DNA of 64,000 nt from Heracleum sosnowskyi (GCA_030848705.1 CM061243.1:111624674-111688673), one strand, 5' to 3'. Positions 23,101 through 34,848 are shown, counted from the stretch's first letter. The notes: generated from the sequence alone by a model not told the origin. Numbers and translations: made by a program.

Positions 23101-25604
23101 TCAATAGATGGTTTGAGACGCTACTCAGATTTCTTTAGCTCAGCTATGCCAAGAGAATCAAATGGCATGTCAGTCTTTCTTTTCCACGGAGTTGCGTTCA
23201 AGAACCTCAATTGCTCCTCTCTTTCTTCATCTTCAGAATCAGAATCCCCTGACAGTACCTTTTCCAAAGTATCTGATTTTAGCAAGTGCTCAATTTCCGT
23301 GTAAACTGCAGACTCAACCAAATCCACCTTGAAACATTCTTCCTCTTCTATAGGCAATTTCATCGCATTGAAGACATTAAAGGTGACATTCTGGTCATGC
23401 ACCCTCATTGTGAGCTCTCCTTTCTGCACGTCTATCAAAGTACGGCATGTCGCCAAGAATGGTCTTCCCAAGATAATAGGAATCCTCTTGTCCTCCTCAA
23501 AGTCCAGGATCACAAAATCAGCAGGAAAGATAAGCTTATCCACTTTAACCAAAACATCCTCCACTATACCCCTTGGATATGTGATCGACCGATCAGCCAG
23601 CTGTAAAGACATGTTTGTAGGTTTAGGCTCTGGCAATCCAAGTTGCATGAAAACAGACAACGACATCAGATTAATTCTAGCTCCCAAGTCACACAAACAC
23701 TTGTTGAAAGATAGATTGTCGATTGTGCACGGTATGGTGAAACTTCCTGGATCCTTGAGTTTTGGAGGTAACTTCTGCTGTAGAATAGCACTGCACTCTT
23801 CAGTTAAAGCCACGGTCTCCAAGTCTTCGAGTTTCAACTTCCGAGATAGAATACCCTTCATGAACTTTGCGTAGCTCGGCATCTGTTCAAGAGCTTCCGC
23901 AAAAGGTATATTGATATGCAACTTCTTGAAAACTTCGAGAAATTTAGCAAACTGCTTATCCAACTTTTGTTTTTGAAGACGTTTAGGGAATGGCGGAGGA
24001 GGATAGACCTCCTTGCTCTCTGTAGCTTTCTTAGGAATAGGTTTCTCAGAAGAATGGTCAACATTTTCCGCTTCGTTCACCCCCAAACTAGCTTTTTCAA
24101 CTTTTTCTTTATTTTCTGGCAGAAGGGCAGGGGAGGGCGCGCTTGAGAGGGGGAGGGCGCGCTCCACCTTCTGGCCATTTTTCAAAATTTCTTCTTTTTC
24201 ATCCGTTTCTGCATTCTGATCATTCGTAACCTTTCCAGATCGCAAGGTAACTGCTTTGACATGTTCCTTGACCTCCCGTTTGCCTGGATTAGCTTCCGTA
24301 TCACTAGGGAGAGTTCCCTGTGGTCTATTCAACAATGCATTGGCAATCTGACCGATTTGATTCTCCAGAGTCTTGATTGAAACGGCTTGGCTCTTGCACA
24401 TTAGCCTCAATTCCTCCAATTCAGACTTTTCATTAGATGATTGACAAGCATTGCCATGAGATGGTTGTTGAAACCCTGGTGGTTGAAACGGTTGCCTTGG
24501 AGCATATTGTTGCTGAAAACCAGAAGGGTTGAATGGCTTAGCTCCAAATTGCTGACCTTGATACTGCTGAAACGGCTGTTGTGGCTGATTCTGACCACCC
24601 TGATTGTTACTCCAGCTGAAATAAGGATGGTTCCTGTTGTTAGGATGGTAGGCATTAGGCACTGGCTGCTGTGGTCTCTGGAAATTGCTCACGAACTGCG
24701 CCGATTCACTAGATATGGCACACTGATTCGTGTCATGAGCACCCGCACATAGCTCACAAACACTAGCAATCTGCTGAACTCCATAGTTAGACAAAGAATC
24801 AACCTTCATGGACAAAGCCTTTAACTGAGCTGCTATGGCTGTAGCTGCATCCACTTCCAGAACCCCTGCTACCTTGCCTTGTGATAACCTCTGAGTTGGA
24901 TTCTGATATTCATTAGCAGCCATCATCTCAATTAGTTCATAAGCTTCATCGTAGCTATTAGCCCACAGAGCTCCACCTGATGCTACATCAAGCATTGGTC
25001 GTGATTGACCTCCCAGTCCATTATAGAAGCAATTGATCACCATCCAATCAGGCATTCCATGATGAGAACACTTCCTAAGCATCTCCTTGTAACGCTCCCA
25101 AGCTTCACATAAAGTTTCTCCAGAATGTTGTGCAAACTGAGTAAGAGCATTCCTGATTGCAGCTGTTTTAGCCATGGGGAAGAATTTAGTGAGAAACTTT
25201 TGAGCAAGATCCTCCCATGTAGTAATAGAACCTGCTGGTAGAGAATGCAACTAGCCCTTAGCCTTATCCCTCAGAGAAAATGGGAAAAGTCTCAGCTTCA
25301 CAGCATCTTCTGACACTCCGTTGAACTTAAATGTGTCGCAAATCTCGATGAAATCCCTAATATGCATATTAGGATCTTCCGTTGGAGCACCCCCAAACTG
25401 AACTGAGTTCTTCACCATCTGAATCGTGCCAGGCTTGATTTCAAAGGTATTAGCTGCAATAGCCGGCCTGACAATGCTGGATTGAATGTCATTGATTTTC
25501 GGCTGAGAATAGTCCTTCAGAGCCTTCGTTTCTGGTGCTAATTGATCTCCCATAACTAGACTTGATTCAAGTTCTTCTTTCCGAGATTGAGAACGTGTTC
25601 GCAT
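20187..25604 (-). pseudogene. Athila Gag-Pol, one frame with two in-frame TAG stops
   Basis: The three ORFs 25604-25251, 25250-23121 and 23060-20187 share one frame. The only interruptions are TAG at 25251-25253 (117 codons in, just before LHSLPAGSITTWEDL) and TAG at 23121-23123 (before RLKPSIEEALKLELKPLP). Gag contains QHSGETLCEAWERYKEML and SRPMLDVASGG, diagnostic of Athila, then a Q/P/F-rich spacer. Protease has DLGARINLM, where most relatives have serine after DLGA. RT shows CMDYRKLNKAT, FGLCGAPATFQR and the FMDD catalytic box. RNase H has MCDASDYAVGAVL and YTDHAAIRYL. Integrase has an HHCC finger (CDRCQRI), GIDFIGPF, ISDEGTHF and an SNREIKRIL glutamate. Both stops are explained by single C-to-T/G-to-A changes. 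Stop readthrough is possible but unlikely twice. Confidence 0.88.
24115..24175. repeat. GC-rich GGCGCGC cassette inside Athila gag
   Basis: GGGAGGGCGCGCTTGAGAGG and a second GGCGCGC copy lie in frame in gag (encoding ERALPLSSAPSPALLPE), in sequence resembling the LTR block at 12286-12390. Confidence 0.6.
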
Positions 25605-25724
25605 ACACGCTTACTAAAGAAACTGAAACACACCAAACAAAGTAAAATTGATGAGTATAATACGAGTTAGTGAACTTTAACGACCACTGATGACAAGCAC
25701 ATAAACTATATAAATAACACCGAG

Positions 25725-25742
25725 TCCCCGGCAGCGGCGCCA
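25725..25742 (-). other. Primer binding site of the Athila element
   Basis: Minus-strand TGGCGCCGCTGCCGGGGA is close to the tRNA-Asp-type site used by Athila elements, six bases inside the 5' LTR. Confidence 0.8.
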
Positions 25743-25748
25743 AAAACT

Positions 25749-27167
25749 TGTTCACACAATATCACGCAAGTATACGCGGTCACAAGTAATATAAGAATAA
25801 GTAGAGTTCGTTCCCACAAAGACTGGTTTACCACAGTTATGCACTTATGCAACAATGTATGGCTATTGTTCAATGCTAAGACAAGTATCAAATTTGAGTT
25901 TTGATTATCTAAATTAACTAATTAACTTAACAAGATTATAATTAACTAAAGAGATTGTTGTTGAATTACTTATGAGAATAAACATGGGATCCTAACTTCA
26001 TTAGATACTTCATCTAGAGTATTTTGTCTTTAATCAATGCATGTGACAGTTGTGATAACTAATCGGATAACACGAAATCAGTACACGCTACCTTTCAGTA
26101 TACGTATACCAAACTACTCAAACATCCACAAAAGAGATAGAAGTTGGGTAGACACCAATTATGCTTAGACCCTATATGTCTATAAGATTTGAAAACATAA
26201 CGGTTTAACGAGCAAGTTATCCATTCAGATTACATAGGGCAGGTAAGATGGTTAAAATTACCTACGAATCATGCATGACAAACATACATAAACCTATGCT
26301 AGCATGGCAAGTTCTAAACCTCTATATCCACTTTCGCATTCAATAGAGATTAACAAACAATCTTAGATGTTAGCTACGCATCCAAGAAGAATAAGCACGA
26401 CCAAACTAGGATATCAATTAGCCATCACACACACACATCTTTAAAACAATTAACTACTAAAATCCATAAATAAATCCGTTAGAATCCCACGACAACGATT
26501 AGTTCATAATCGAACCGTTCATCATCGTGGGTTCTGATGAAAACATGATAATAATAAGTCTAGAATACTGAATAAAAGTTCTAGGGTTTAAGAAAGAACA
26601 AACGAGAATCCAAAGTATCGCCTAATTAGAAGAATACAAAGAAAAGATGAAAAGTAGATCTTCGTAATCAGCCGTCTTCTTGTTCTCCTCACCGGTGGAT
26701 GAATATGTATGTAATTATAAGGTTGTATGTCTCAGAATTCGTCCACCAATAGTCTATATAGGTTGTAGGGCTGGCTGGTCTTTTGGCAACTTTCCTTTTC
26801 AGACTTGAAATTTCCTTCTTCAGCATGTTTAGGGCGCGGGCGCGCCTGAGAGGGGGTGGGCGCGCTTGAATTGAATTCAAATGGGCGCGGGCGCGCTTCG
26901 AAGGGGGAGGGGACCCTTGACTTTCTGCCAGATTTCTTCAAAATGCATTTTCTTGAGTTTTCTTCACGTTCTCAAGTCCCACAACTTCACGACTTCCACA
27001 ATAAAGCTCATTCACCACCACCAAGTCAAGATAACTCAAATACTCCACCAACAATACGACTCTGCACTTACTAACTCAAAACACATTAAAACGACAAGTA
27101 CTTGAGTACAAACAACCAATTTAAGCCGATTTAGAACGATCCAAGTGGATATGAAATCCACTTATCA
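25749..27167 (-). mobile_element. 5' LTR of the Athila element
   Basis: 1419 bp, near-identical to 11205-12622. Differences include one CA dinucleotide, one A in a homopolymer and changes in the GC-rich block at 26833-26910. Confidence 0.9.
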
Positions 27168-28330
27168 GCTCCCTCTTCCTAGCTTCTCCAAACTTCTCTA
27201 TAAACTTCTCCCCCTTAGTTGAGGAATTCTCTACAGATATAACTTTATGAGTCTCTGAAGCTAGTACGAGTTGAGATAGTTGATGGAGTTGATCTTGGAA
27301 AGTAACTTTGTCTTCAATATTTCCTTGAGCAATCCCAACTGATTGTTGACAGAGGTGGAAGAAGAAGACCGTTCAACCACTTGTGCTTGCAAAATTTCTT
27401 TATCAGCCTGGGTTTTGAATAGATGTTCCTGTAGATCAGCTATGTGAGCTAACTACATTACAGTGTATGTGTCTGTGTGTGCACTCACTTCAATTTCTCT
27501 TGTAAGTGTATCACTCATCTCACGTGCAAGTGTTTCACTCAGTGTTTGACTCTTATCACTCAACATTAGCTGTCTGTTTGCTCCTTTTTGATCGGTACCT
27601 GCATTGAAAAACACCCTAGCCTCTTCAAGAGAGGTCAGTGGTGGTGCAATGGGAGTTCGCAAATCCCGATCCTCAATCATGTCTATCAAATCACTTGGAT
27701 TTGAAATTTGAATTGCTTCAGTGATAGACTGACCAAGTTGCCTTCCACTTTCTCCAGATAAATCTGCGAGTGGAAAATCCCTTTGGGAGCCAGAGATGTT
27801 CCCTCTGGGAGGGGAGAAAATGATTCTATTTGATTTGGCAAAGAATCAAATTTTTCCCTCAGATGCCTATGAAGGCACTTCTACCGTAACAATGGTAGGC
27901 ACTGTAACCAGTTGCAGGTGCTCTGCTTTCACTGTGTCCTGAGTTTTATCTAATGAAATTGTCTTCTCCCATTGTGAGCAATGAGAGTGTGCTTGACTCA
28001 GTACAAAGTGCCATGGCCCTATGGCGAATTTCAATAGATTCATCCTGTTGAGAGACTGTCTCTAGAAACAGTTCATTGGCCATTTCAAAGTCCATATCCT
28101 ATTGAGAGGATGCAGATGGGCTGACAGATGCCTCGGTATATGTTGAATTTCTTTAGAGGAGGCAGAACTGTGGGATCACTCATTGTTTTAATCAAAATAG
28201 TTCTTTATTTAAAATTTGATTTCTGTTCAGGCTGAGAGGTCAAGTAATTAAGTTGTAGACTCATTGTTTGGCTCTAAGACCTGGGATAGAGATTGTGGAT
28301 CTACAATCCCTTGGTCAGCCCTAACAACCA
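27168..28330 (-). pseudogene. Degenerate extra ORF of the outer copia element
   Basis: On the minus strand, downstream of pol, are broken coding stretches. One is the 78-codon ORF 27689-27453 (MIDMIEDRDLRTPIAPPL), which after its stop continues as a coiled-coil-like LAHIADLQEHLFKTQADKEI. Another, near 28085-27960, starts MANELFLETVSQQDES. Several stops and frame changes separate them. The position equals that of the long ORF at 58115-60343 in the related element. Function unknown. The Athila insertion at 27168 cuts its distal part. Confidence 0.5.
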
Positions 28331-28554
28331 CTTGGGTTCAGCAACAGTAGAAGAAGTGGATTGAGAGATAGAAAGTAATACCTGAATTGGATTTGACACT
28401 GAAGTTCCAGCAAACCAAGAGCTAGATCAAAAATAATATATACAATATATTTACAAAAACAACTAAGACAAATAGAAAATAAAAGATAATAAATAATAAG
28501 CAATAAAAATAAAATAAAATAATATATATACAAACTAAAATAATATATACATAA

Positions 28555-28815
28555 AATGCCTAGTAGTACTAAGGTAAAATAAACACGGTAGTACTATCCA
28601 GAATAAAAGAAAAAAAGAAAGAAAAAAAGAAAAAAAAAAGGAATACCAAACATACCTAGTAGTACCAACAGACTACGGTAGTACTATGGCAAAAAGACCT
28701 AGTAGTACTAAGACTTAAAACGGAAAAACAAAAATAAAATGCTGGTAGTACTTATTAAAAAGAACTGGTAGTACTATCAAGGGATAGTACTACCGATAGT
28801 ACTACTAGTTCAAAA
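28555..28815. repeat. AGTAGTACTA motif array, internal region of the outer copia element
   Basis: About ten AGTACT cores (CTAGTAGTACTA, GGTAGTACTATC) are scattered between A-rich runs. These are the same motifs as in the element's LTRs. Confidence 0.7.
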
Positions 28816-29248
28816 CTAGTAATACTAACGAAAATCACAAATAAATAAAAAGAAAATGCTGAGAATTAATAAACTGTACAAAATATGAATAAAAATGCAT
28901 GAAAAATTTATACAATTCTAGAAAAATTCACAAAAAATTCCATAAATCCTAGAAAAATATGCAGAAAATTATGGAAGTGCATTAAATTAATATAAACTTG
29001 CAGAAATATTTAAACAACAATATTTACAATCTGAAAAACACCTAAATAATTCTAAATAAATATATTTTCAATAAAAATACATTTCTCCACTTAAAAAAAA
29101 TATGAGAAAAATATTTTTAAAGAAAATAAATTATTCAGAGCTATTTAAATTTACAAGCATGTATTATTAAATGAGAATTGGCAGTAAGTATCAGTTAAAT
29201 GACAAGAGAAAATGAATTTTTGAAAGAACAAACATGACAGAGATATTG
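28816..29248 (-). other. AT-rich non-coding stretch after pol of the outer copia element
   Basis: Many AAAATTC-type words and no ORF. It reads as 3' untranslated element DNA. Confidence 0.5.
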
Positions 29249-32200
29249 TTAATCACTAAGACTGTTTAACATACCCAATTTACCAACTAACTTGATAAAT
29301 GTGGATTCGTCAATAGATTTAGTGAATATATCTGCAGTCTGTTCTTCTGTGGGTACAAAGTGTAACTCCACAGTTCCATTCATGACATGCTCTCTAATAA
29401 AATGATACCTGATATCAATGTGCTTTGTTCTCGAGTGCTGCACAGGGTTGTTGGAGATTGCTATGGCACTTGTATTATCACACAAAATGGGAATTTTGTC
29501 TAATGCAAAGCCATAGTCCTTTAATTGATTCCTAATCCATAAGATCCGAGCACAACAGCTTCCAGCAGCAATATATTCAGCTTCTGCTGTTGAATTGGAA
29601 ACTGTTTGTTGTTTCTTGCTATACCAGTAAATCAACCTACCTCCTAGGAATTGACAACTCCCAGAGGTACTCTTCCTATCCACAACACTACCTGCATAAT
29701 CAGAATCTGTATATCCAACAAGATTAAAACCAGAATCTTTAGGGTACCAGATACCTAGATTAGGTGTACCCTTAAGATATCTCAAGATTCTTTTCACAGC
29801 AACGAGATGTACATCTCTAGGGTCCGCTTGGAACCTTGCACACAAGCATGTAACATACATAATATCTGGTCTACTAGCAGTAAGATAGAGTAAGGAGCCA
29901 ATCATACCTCTGTAGCTTGTAACATCTACCTTGATAGAATTGTCAGAAGCTCCAAGTTTCATGGCTGTTGAAGATGGAGTCCTTGCTGATTCTGAATCCT
30001 CCATGTGATACTTCTTGAGGAGTTCTTTAAGATACTTGGATTGACAAATAAATATACCATTTGACCTTTGACTTACTTGCAATCCAAGAAAGAACTTCAG
30101 CTCACCCATCATACTCATTTCAAACTTACTCTGCATAAGCTCAGCAAATCTCTTACAGAGATTATCATTGGTAGACCCAAATATGATGTCATCCACATAG
30201 ACTTGGACTAATATCATATCACTTTTGTGTTTCTTTGAAAAAAGAGTTTTGTCTATGATACCTCTAACAAAACCATTTTCTAAAAGAAAACCAGAAAGAG
30301 TGTCATACCATTTTCTTGGGGCTTGTTTGAGACCATAGATAGCCTTGAAGAGAAAGTACACAAAGTCCAGCAGCTCCTGATTTTCAAAGCCAGGGGGCTG
30401 TTCCACATAAACTTCTTCATCAAGCTCACCATTCAGGAATGCACTCTTAACATCCATTTGATAAACTTTAAAATTGGAATAAGCAGCAAATGCTAAGAAC
30501 ATCCTGATGGCCTCAAGTCTAGCCACTGGTGCATAGGTTTCATCATAATCAATGCCTTCAGCTTGTGAATACCCTTGTGCAACCAGTCTTGCCTTGTTCC
30601 TTGTAACAATGCCATCCTCATCTAGCTTGTTCATGTATACCCATCTTGTACCAACTACTTTCTTGTTCTTTGGCCTGGGTACCAGTTTCCAGACTTGCTG
30701 TTGTTCAAACTGATTGAGTTCATCTTGCATAGCAATCACCCAATCTGGATCAGTCAGTGCTTCCTCAGTTTTCTTTGGCTCCATTTCAGATAGAAATGCT
30801 GAATAATGACATTCATTCTGAGTTGCACTTCTAGTTTTAACTCCAACACCTGGATCACCAATGATCATCTCAAAAGGATGAGCTCTATTCCATACAGTCT
30901 GTCTTGGAAGATTTGATCTTGATGATTCGCCTTGTAATTCACTTTGATGTTGTGAGTGACTAGATGATCCTTCATTTGCTCCCCCTGAGTTGTTGCTTGA
31001 TTGCCTTGATGATTCTTCTCCAGTGTTGGTGGTATCTCCATTGTTACCAGTGTTTCCACCACCACCACCATGATCATTATCATCATTGTTATTATCATTA
31101 TCAGCAATAAATTCAGGTGGGGCTGCATCATCTGATTCTGAGTCTGGCAAGTTATCAAACTTCAGCTTTTCAGATGAGTCTTCTTTTTGGATATTAGGGA
31201 GCTTAGTGTCATCAAAAGTAACATTGACACTTTCCTTTACCGTGTGACTGCCAACCAAGTAGACTCTGTAAGATCTTCTGGAATAACCAACAAAAATAGC
31301 TTCTTGTGCCTTTATATCAAACTTGCCACGTTTCATATTGTCATCTATAAGCACAAAGCATTTTTCTCCAAATACATGGAAGTACTTGACAGTTGGTTTC
31401 TTGTTGTTCATGATCTCATAAGGAGTCTTCATTAAGTCCTTGTTGATTAAAGTTCGATTCTGAGTATAACAAGCTGTATTCGCTGCTTCAGCCCAAAAGT
31501 ACGTTGGAAGTTTGGACTCACTTAACATAGTCCTAGCAGCTTCAATCAAAGTACGATTCTTTCTTTCCACTACTCCATTTTGTTGAGGAGTTCTAGGGGC
31601 AGAGTACTGTCTTGTTATTCCTTTATCAGCACAAAAGTCATTTAGAATGGCATTCTTGAATTCAGTACCATTATCTGACCTTATGGCTCTAACAGGGAAT
31701 CTAGAATCCAGCTCAATCAACTTTATATGGTCAATCACCAGGTGTGGGGTCTCATCCTTGGAATGTAGGAATAAAACCCATGTATATTTTGAATAGTCGT
31801 CAACAATCACAAGTGCATATTGTTTCTTTGACATGGACATCACATTAACTGGACCAAACAAATCCATGTGCAGTAGCTGAAGTGGTTCAGTTATTGATGA
31901 TGTGTCAGTGCCCTTGTGAGAAGCTTTCTTTGACTTTCCTTTCTGACATGCCTCACACAGTCCTTCTTGTGTAAATTCCATCTGAGGCAAACCTCTAACC
32001 AATTCCCTCTTGACTAAAGAGTTCATGGTTTTGAAGTTAAGGTGAGATATCTTCTTGTGCCATAGCCAACTATCATCTGATGAAGCTTTAGCATAAAAAC
32101 AATTAACTTCATCTTTGGATCCCGAGTTCAGATCAGCTATGAACAAGTAACCTTTCCTTACTCCTTGAAGAGCAGGCTTTCCATTCTTCTTGTGAAGGAT

Positions 32201-32524
32201 CTGACACTTCTCTCTTTCAAAGGAAACATCATATCCTCTGTCACAAAAATGACTGATGCTGAGAAGATTGAACTTCAGACCTTCCACAAATGATACATCT
32301 TCAATGATAACATTTCTGTACTTCAAACAGCCATATCCTTTCGTAATAGCCTTGCTGTTATCTCCAAAGGTAACTACTGGGCCAGCTTTCTCAACCAAAT
32401 CTGATAGTAGGGCTCTATCTCCGGTCATATGACTTGAACATCCACTGTCAAGAATCCACATAACACGGTTTACCTGTTTAACTCCCTGCAATATCAGATT
32501 CATTAGTCCTTCCTCGGAACCCAC
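29249..32524 (-). CDS. Pol polyprotein of the outer SIRE-like copia element (1091 aa)
   Basis: Open throughout. Protease WILDSGCSSHMTG is near residue 25, followed by the pre-integrase region (LWHKKISHLNFKTM, CEACQKGKSKKA). The integrase core has LLHMDLFGPV, RSDNGTEFKN and the QQNGVVERKNRT glutamate. RT has NKARLVAQGYSQAEG, the YVDDII catalytic box and LYGLKQAPR-type sequence (here IYGLKQAPRKWY). RNase H has YTDSDYAGS and STAEAEYIA, and the end has HSRTKHIDIRYHF. The frame lies in -1 relative to the preceding gag ORF, overlapping it by 22 nt, and its first codon is GTG rather than ATG, so it would have been translated as a Gag-Pol fusion. I see no classical slippery heptamer at the overlap, which favours an indel over programmed shifting. 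Confidence 0.85.
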   Translation of the reverse strand: MGSEEGLMNLILQGVKQVNRVMWILDSGCSSHMTGDRALLSDLVEKAGPVVTFGDNSKAITKGYGCLKYRNVIIEDVSFVEGLKFNLLSISHFCDRGYDVSFEREKCQILHKKNGKPALQGVRKGYLFIADLNSGSKDEVNCFYAKASSDDSWLWHKKISHLNFKTMNSLVKRELVRGLPQMEFTQEGLCEACQKGKSKKASHKGTDTSSITEPLQLLHMDLFGPVNVMSMSKKQYALVIVDDYSKYTWVLFLHSKDETPHLVIDHIKLIELDSRFPVRAIRSDNGTEFKNAILNDFCADKGITRQYSAPRTPQQNGVVERKNRTLIEAARTMLSESKLPTYFWAEAANTACYTQNRTLINKDLMKTPYEIMNNKKPTVKYFHVFGEKCFVLIDDNMKRGKFDIKAQEAIFVGYSRRSYRVYLVGSHTVKESVNVTFDDTKLPNIQKEDSSEKLKFDNLPDSESDDAAPPEFIADNDNNNDDNDHGGGGGNTGNNGDTTNTGEESSRQSSNNSGGANEGSSSHSQHQSELQGESSRSNLPRQTVWNRAHPFEMIIGDPGVGVKTRSATQNECHYSAFLSEMEPKKTEEALTDPDWVIAMQDELNQFEQQQVWKLVPRPKNKKVVGTRWVYMNKLDEDGIVTRNKARLVAQGYSQAEGIDYDETYAPVARLEAIRMFLAFAAYSNFKVYQMDVKSAFLNGELDEEVYVEQPPGFENQELLDFVYFLFKAIYGLKQAPRKWYDTLSGFLLENGFVRGIIDKTLFSKKHKSDMILVQVYVDDIIFGSTNDNLCKRFAELMQSKFEMSMMGELKFFLGLQVSQRSNGIFICQSKYLKELLKKYHMEDSESARTPSSTAMKLGASDNSIKVDVTSYRGMIGSLLYLTASRPDIMYVTCLCARFQADPRDVHLVAVKRILRYLKGTPNLGIWYPKDSGFNLVGYTDSDYAGSVVDRKSTSGSCQFLGGRLIYWYSKKQQTVSNSTAEAEYIAAGSCCARILWIRNQLKDYGFALDKIPILCDNTSAIAISNNPVQHSRTKHIDIRYHFIREHVMNGTVELHFVPTEEQTADIFTKSIDESTFIKLVGKLGMLNSLSD

Positions 32525-34176
32525 ACTTGATTGGGTCCGGCATACTTAAAGAACTGGCCTTTGTCAGGCAAAACAACATTTTTAACTAAAACTACTTCAA
32601 CCTCTTTCACAAAAGAGCGTTTCCATTTATAGCCAGCCTTAACACATTTCTGAGTAGGCTTAGGGATAAATGAATCCACTCTAATCTTAGGAGGACTAGT
32701 AGTCTTAGCTTTAACATGCTTCTTATTATTAACATGTTGACGTGGAGCAGTCTTATCACTAGATACATGCTTACTATTAAAATAAGTATACATAACATTG
32801 AAAGCACAAGACATGCAATTAATCACACCACATGCTTTATGAGAAGAATTAACATCAGGCATGTTAGTTCTACAGTTGTTTTGATCCAACTTATGGATAT
32901 CTGATTTAGTCTTTTTAGTTGTAGCAACTTTGACTGGAATATCAGATATACATTTTTTGGACTGTGCAACTTCCAAAGCAATACCTTCTTCACGAATCTC
33001 CTCAGCAATAATGATAGAGTATTCATTTAGAGGATCTGCCTCGGATTCTTTACAGAAGGGTGTTTCAATACCCTTAAGCACATATGGAATACCCCTTCCT
33101 TTAGTACTGACTCTACAAGGGGGATTAATGCCAAGCAATCCAATAGCCTCATTATAATCATAACCTATACTGACATGATTACCAATAGCTTGTTTATTGA
33201 GAATCTCTTTAGCCGTCTTACAAGAGTTGTAATAGGCATTAGCTTTAGTCTTAAGCTCACTATTCTCTTCCTTGAGAATGGTTTCCAGTTGAATATAACA
33301 TTTAACCCTATTCTCAAGAAATGCTATTTTTTCAGTAAGTTCATCCTGATTAACATGCACTAGTTTTAATTCTTTTATCTCATTTTCAAGATTTGTGTTT
33401 AAAAGAATTATTCTATCATTTTCAATGCGTGCACAATCTAAGGTACCACCAAGATGACGAATCATTTCAGTATCAGTAAACTTTACCTCTGACATGTATC
33501 TAGATGAAGTGCTTTCCTCTTTAGCCATTAAAGCAAGGTTCCCAATCTCACCTGCTTCTTCATCACTGTCAGTGTCATCCCAACTCTTACCTTCAGCAAC
33601 ATAGGCTTTCCCAATCTTATTCTTCTTGCTAGAATCAAATGAGTTCCTTGTCACTTGCTTTGGCTTTTTACATTCAGTAGCAAAGTGACCCAACTCATTG
33701 CAATTGTAGCATCTGATTGTGCTCCTTTCCACAGTTCCAGTTTTGTAGCCACCCCTTGTGCTACTTGAAGAGGAAGATCCACCTCTCTGAAATCTGGGCC
33801 TGAACTTAAGATTGTGATTCCTTTTGAATCTGAACTTCCCAAACTTCCTGACTATCAAAGCCAAATCACCATCCTCCAGCTGATCAAGTTCCTCTAAAGA
33901 ATAGAAGTCACCGCCAGATTGATCAATGGATGTTAATCCATATTCAGCATCAATAACATTCATGTTAGAACTGGAAGGTTGAACAGCCTTCACTTCCAGT
34001 TTCTGTGGGACTTCAGCAGCCAATGCAGTAGAAGTACTAACTATCCTCCCAGTTCCATATAACTCATCCTGTTGAATCTGCTCCAGCTCATAGGTCTTCA
34101 GAACACCATACAGTCTTTCCAAAGCAATCTCTCCCAGATCTATTGCTTCTCTAATGGCAGATATTCTATGCTCCAA
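32503..34176 (-). pseudogene. C-terminal Gag with zinc knuckle, outer copia element
   Basis: 557 codons open, in frame with the ORF at 34743-34204 across a single TAG. It holds the Gag C-terminal half (HRISAIREAIDLGEIALERL), an RG/S-rich linker, one CX2CX4HX4C knuckle (CYNCNELGHFATEC), then a long acidic coiled-coil-like region (LENEIKELK, LENRVKCYIQLE) and a lysine-rich tail that ends QVWVPRKD before TAA. The long spacer between knuckle and protease is typical of SIRE-like elements. The next frame change leads into Pol. Confidence 0.8.
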
Positions 34177-34203
34177 ATGACGTGGAAGTGTAAGTAGGAA
34201 CTT

Positions 34204-34743
34204 CTAGTTAATTTCCTTGATAGTGTAGCGCTTCCCATTAAGATTCAGATCATTGATTAATTTGTTGTATCTCTCAAAAACCTCAGAGATACCTTCACCA
34301 GGGTTTGATTTGAAATGCTCATATTGAGAGGTGAGAATTTCCAGCTTATTCTCTCTAACTTCCTCTGTCCCCTCATTGATTATCTCTATGGTTTCCCAAA
34401 TGTGTTTGGCAGTATCACAGTTTAGGACATGATTATGCACTATAGGATCAAGACAATCAACAAGGATCAACTGAAGACAGGCATCCAAGGTAACATCCTC
34501 TTTTTCACCAGGAGTGAAATCCTTGGGATCCTTAGGGTACATCCTAGCAGCCCTAGTAACAATGTTATTCTCTATAACTTCTCCCTCAATAATCATAGGG
34601 ACTTTAGGACCATTCTTCAACACATCAAAGTATTTAGGATTAGCAACTTTAAGAAATAGGAGCATTCTCTTCTTCCACATAGGATAATGCTCCTTGCTGA
34701 ACATTGGGATTTTGACTGTACCAACCTTCTGTGTAGTAGACAT
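34204..34743 (-). pseudogene. N-terminal Gag, outer copia element, ended by in-frame TAG
   Basis: 179 codons from MSTTQKVGTV. The core shows YPMWKKRMLLFLK, HIWETIEIINEG and the FERYNKLINDL block of the copia Gag (UBN2-type) family. Translation meets TAG at 34204-34206, after which the same frame continues with KFLLTLPRHLEHR, so a point nonsense mutation truncates Gag. The start lies ~100 bp inside the PBS. Confidence 0.82.
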
Positions 34744-34834
34744 CTTTTGAGATTTTTAGGAATAATAAAAATTTCAGAGTTTAAGAAAAAAATCTCAAAA
34801 CAATTGGATCTTTGATTTGTATATCAATCAAAAG

Positions 34835-34846
34835 GCTCTGATGCCA
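34835..34846 (-). other. Primer binding site of the outer copia element
   Basis: Minus-strand TGGCATCAGAGC differs by one base from the initiator tRNA-Met complement TGGTATCAGAGC. Confidence 0.75.
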
Positions 34847-34848
34847 AT

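Larger units (their letters stand above)
11205..27167 (-). mobile_element. Athila-type gypsy retrotransposon
   Basis: LTRs of ~1418 bp are at 11205-12622 and 25749-27167. Minus-strand order is 5' LTR, tRNA-Asp-type PBS, gag-pol, extra ORF, PPT, 3' LTR. Flanks GCTCT (11200-11204) and GCTCC (27168-27172) form a TSD with one mismatch. About eight substitutions and two indels separate the LTRs (about 0.6%), so it is young. Without the nested Tork-like element (13623-18349) it is about 11.2 kb, usual for Athila. Two in-frame TAG codons and one frameshift are the only coding damage I find. Confidence 0.9.
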
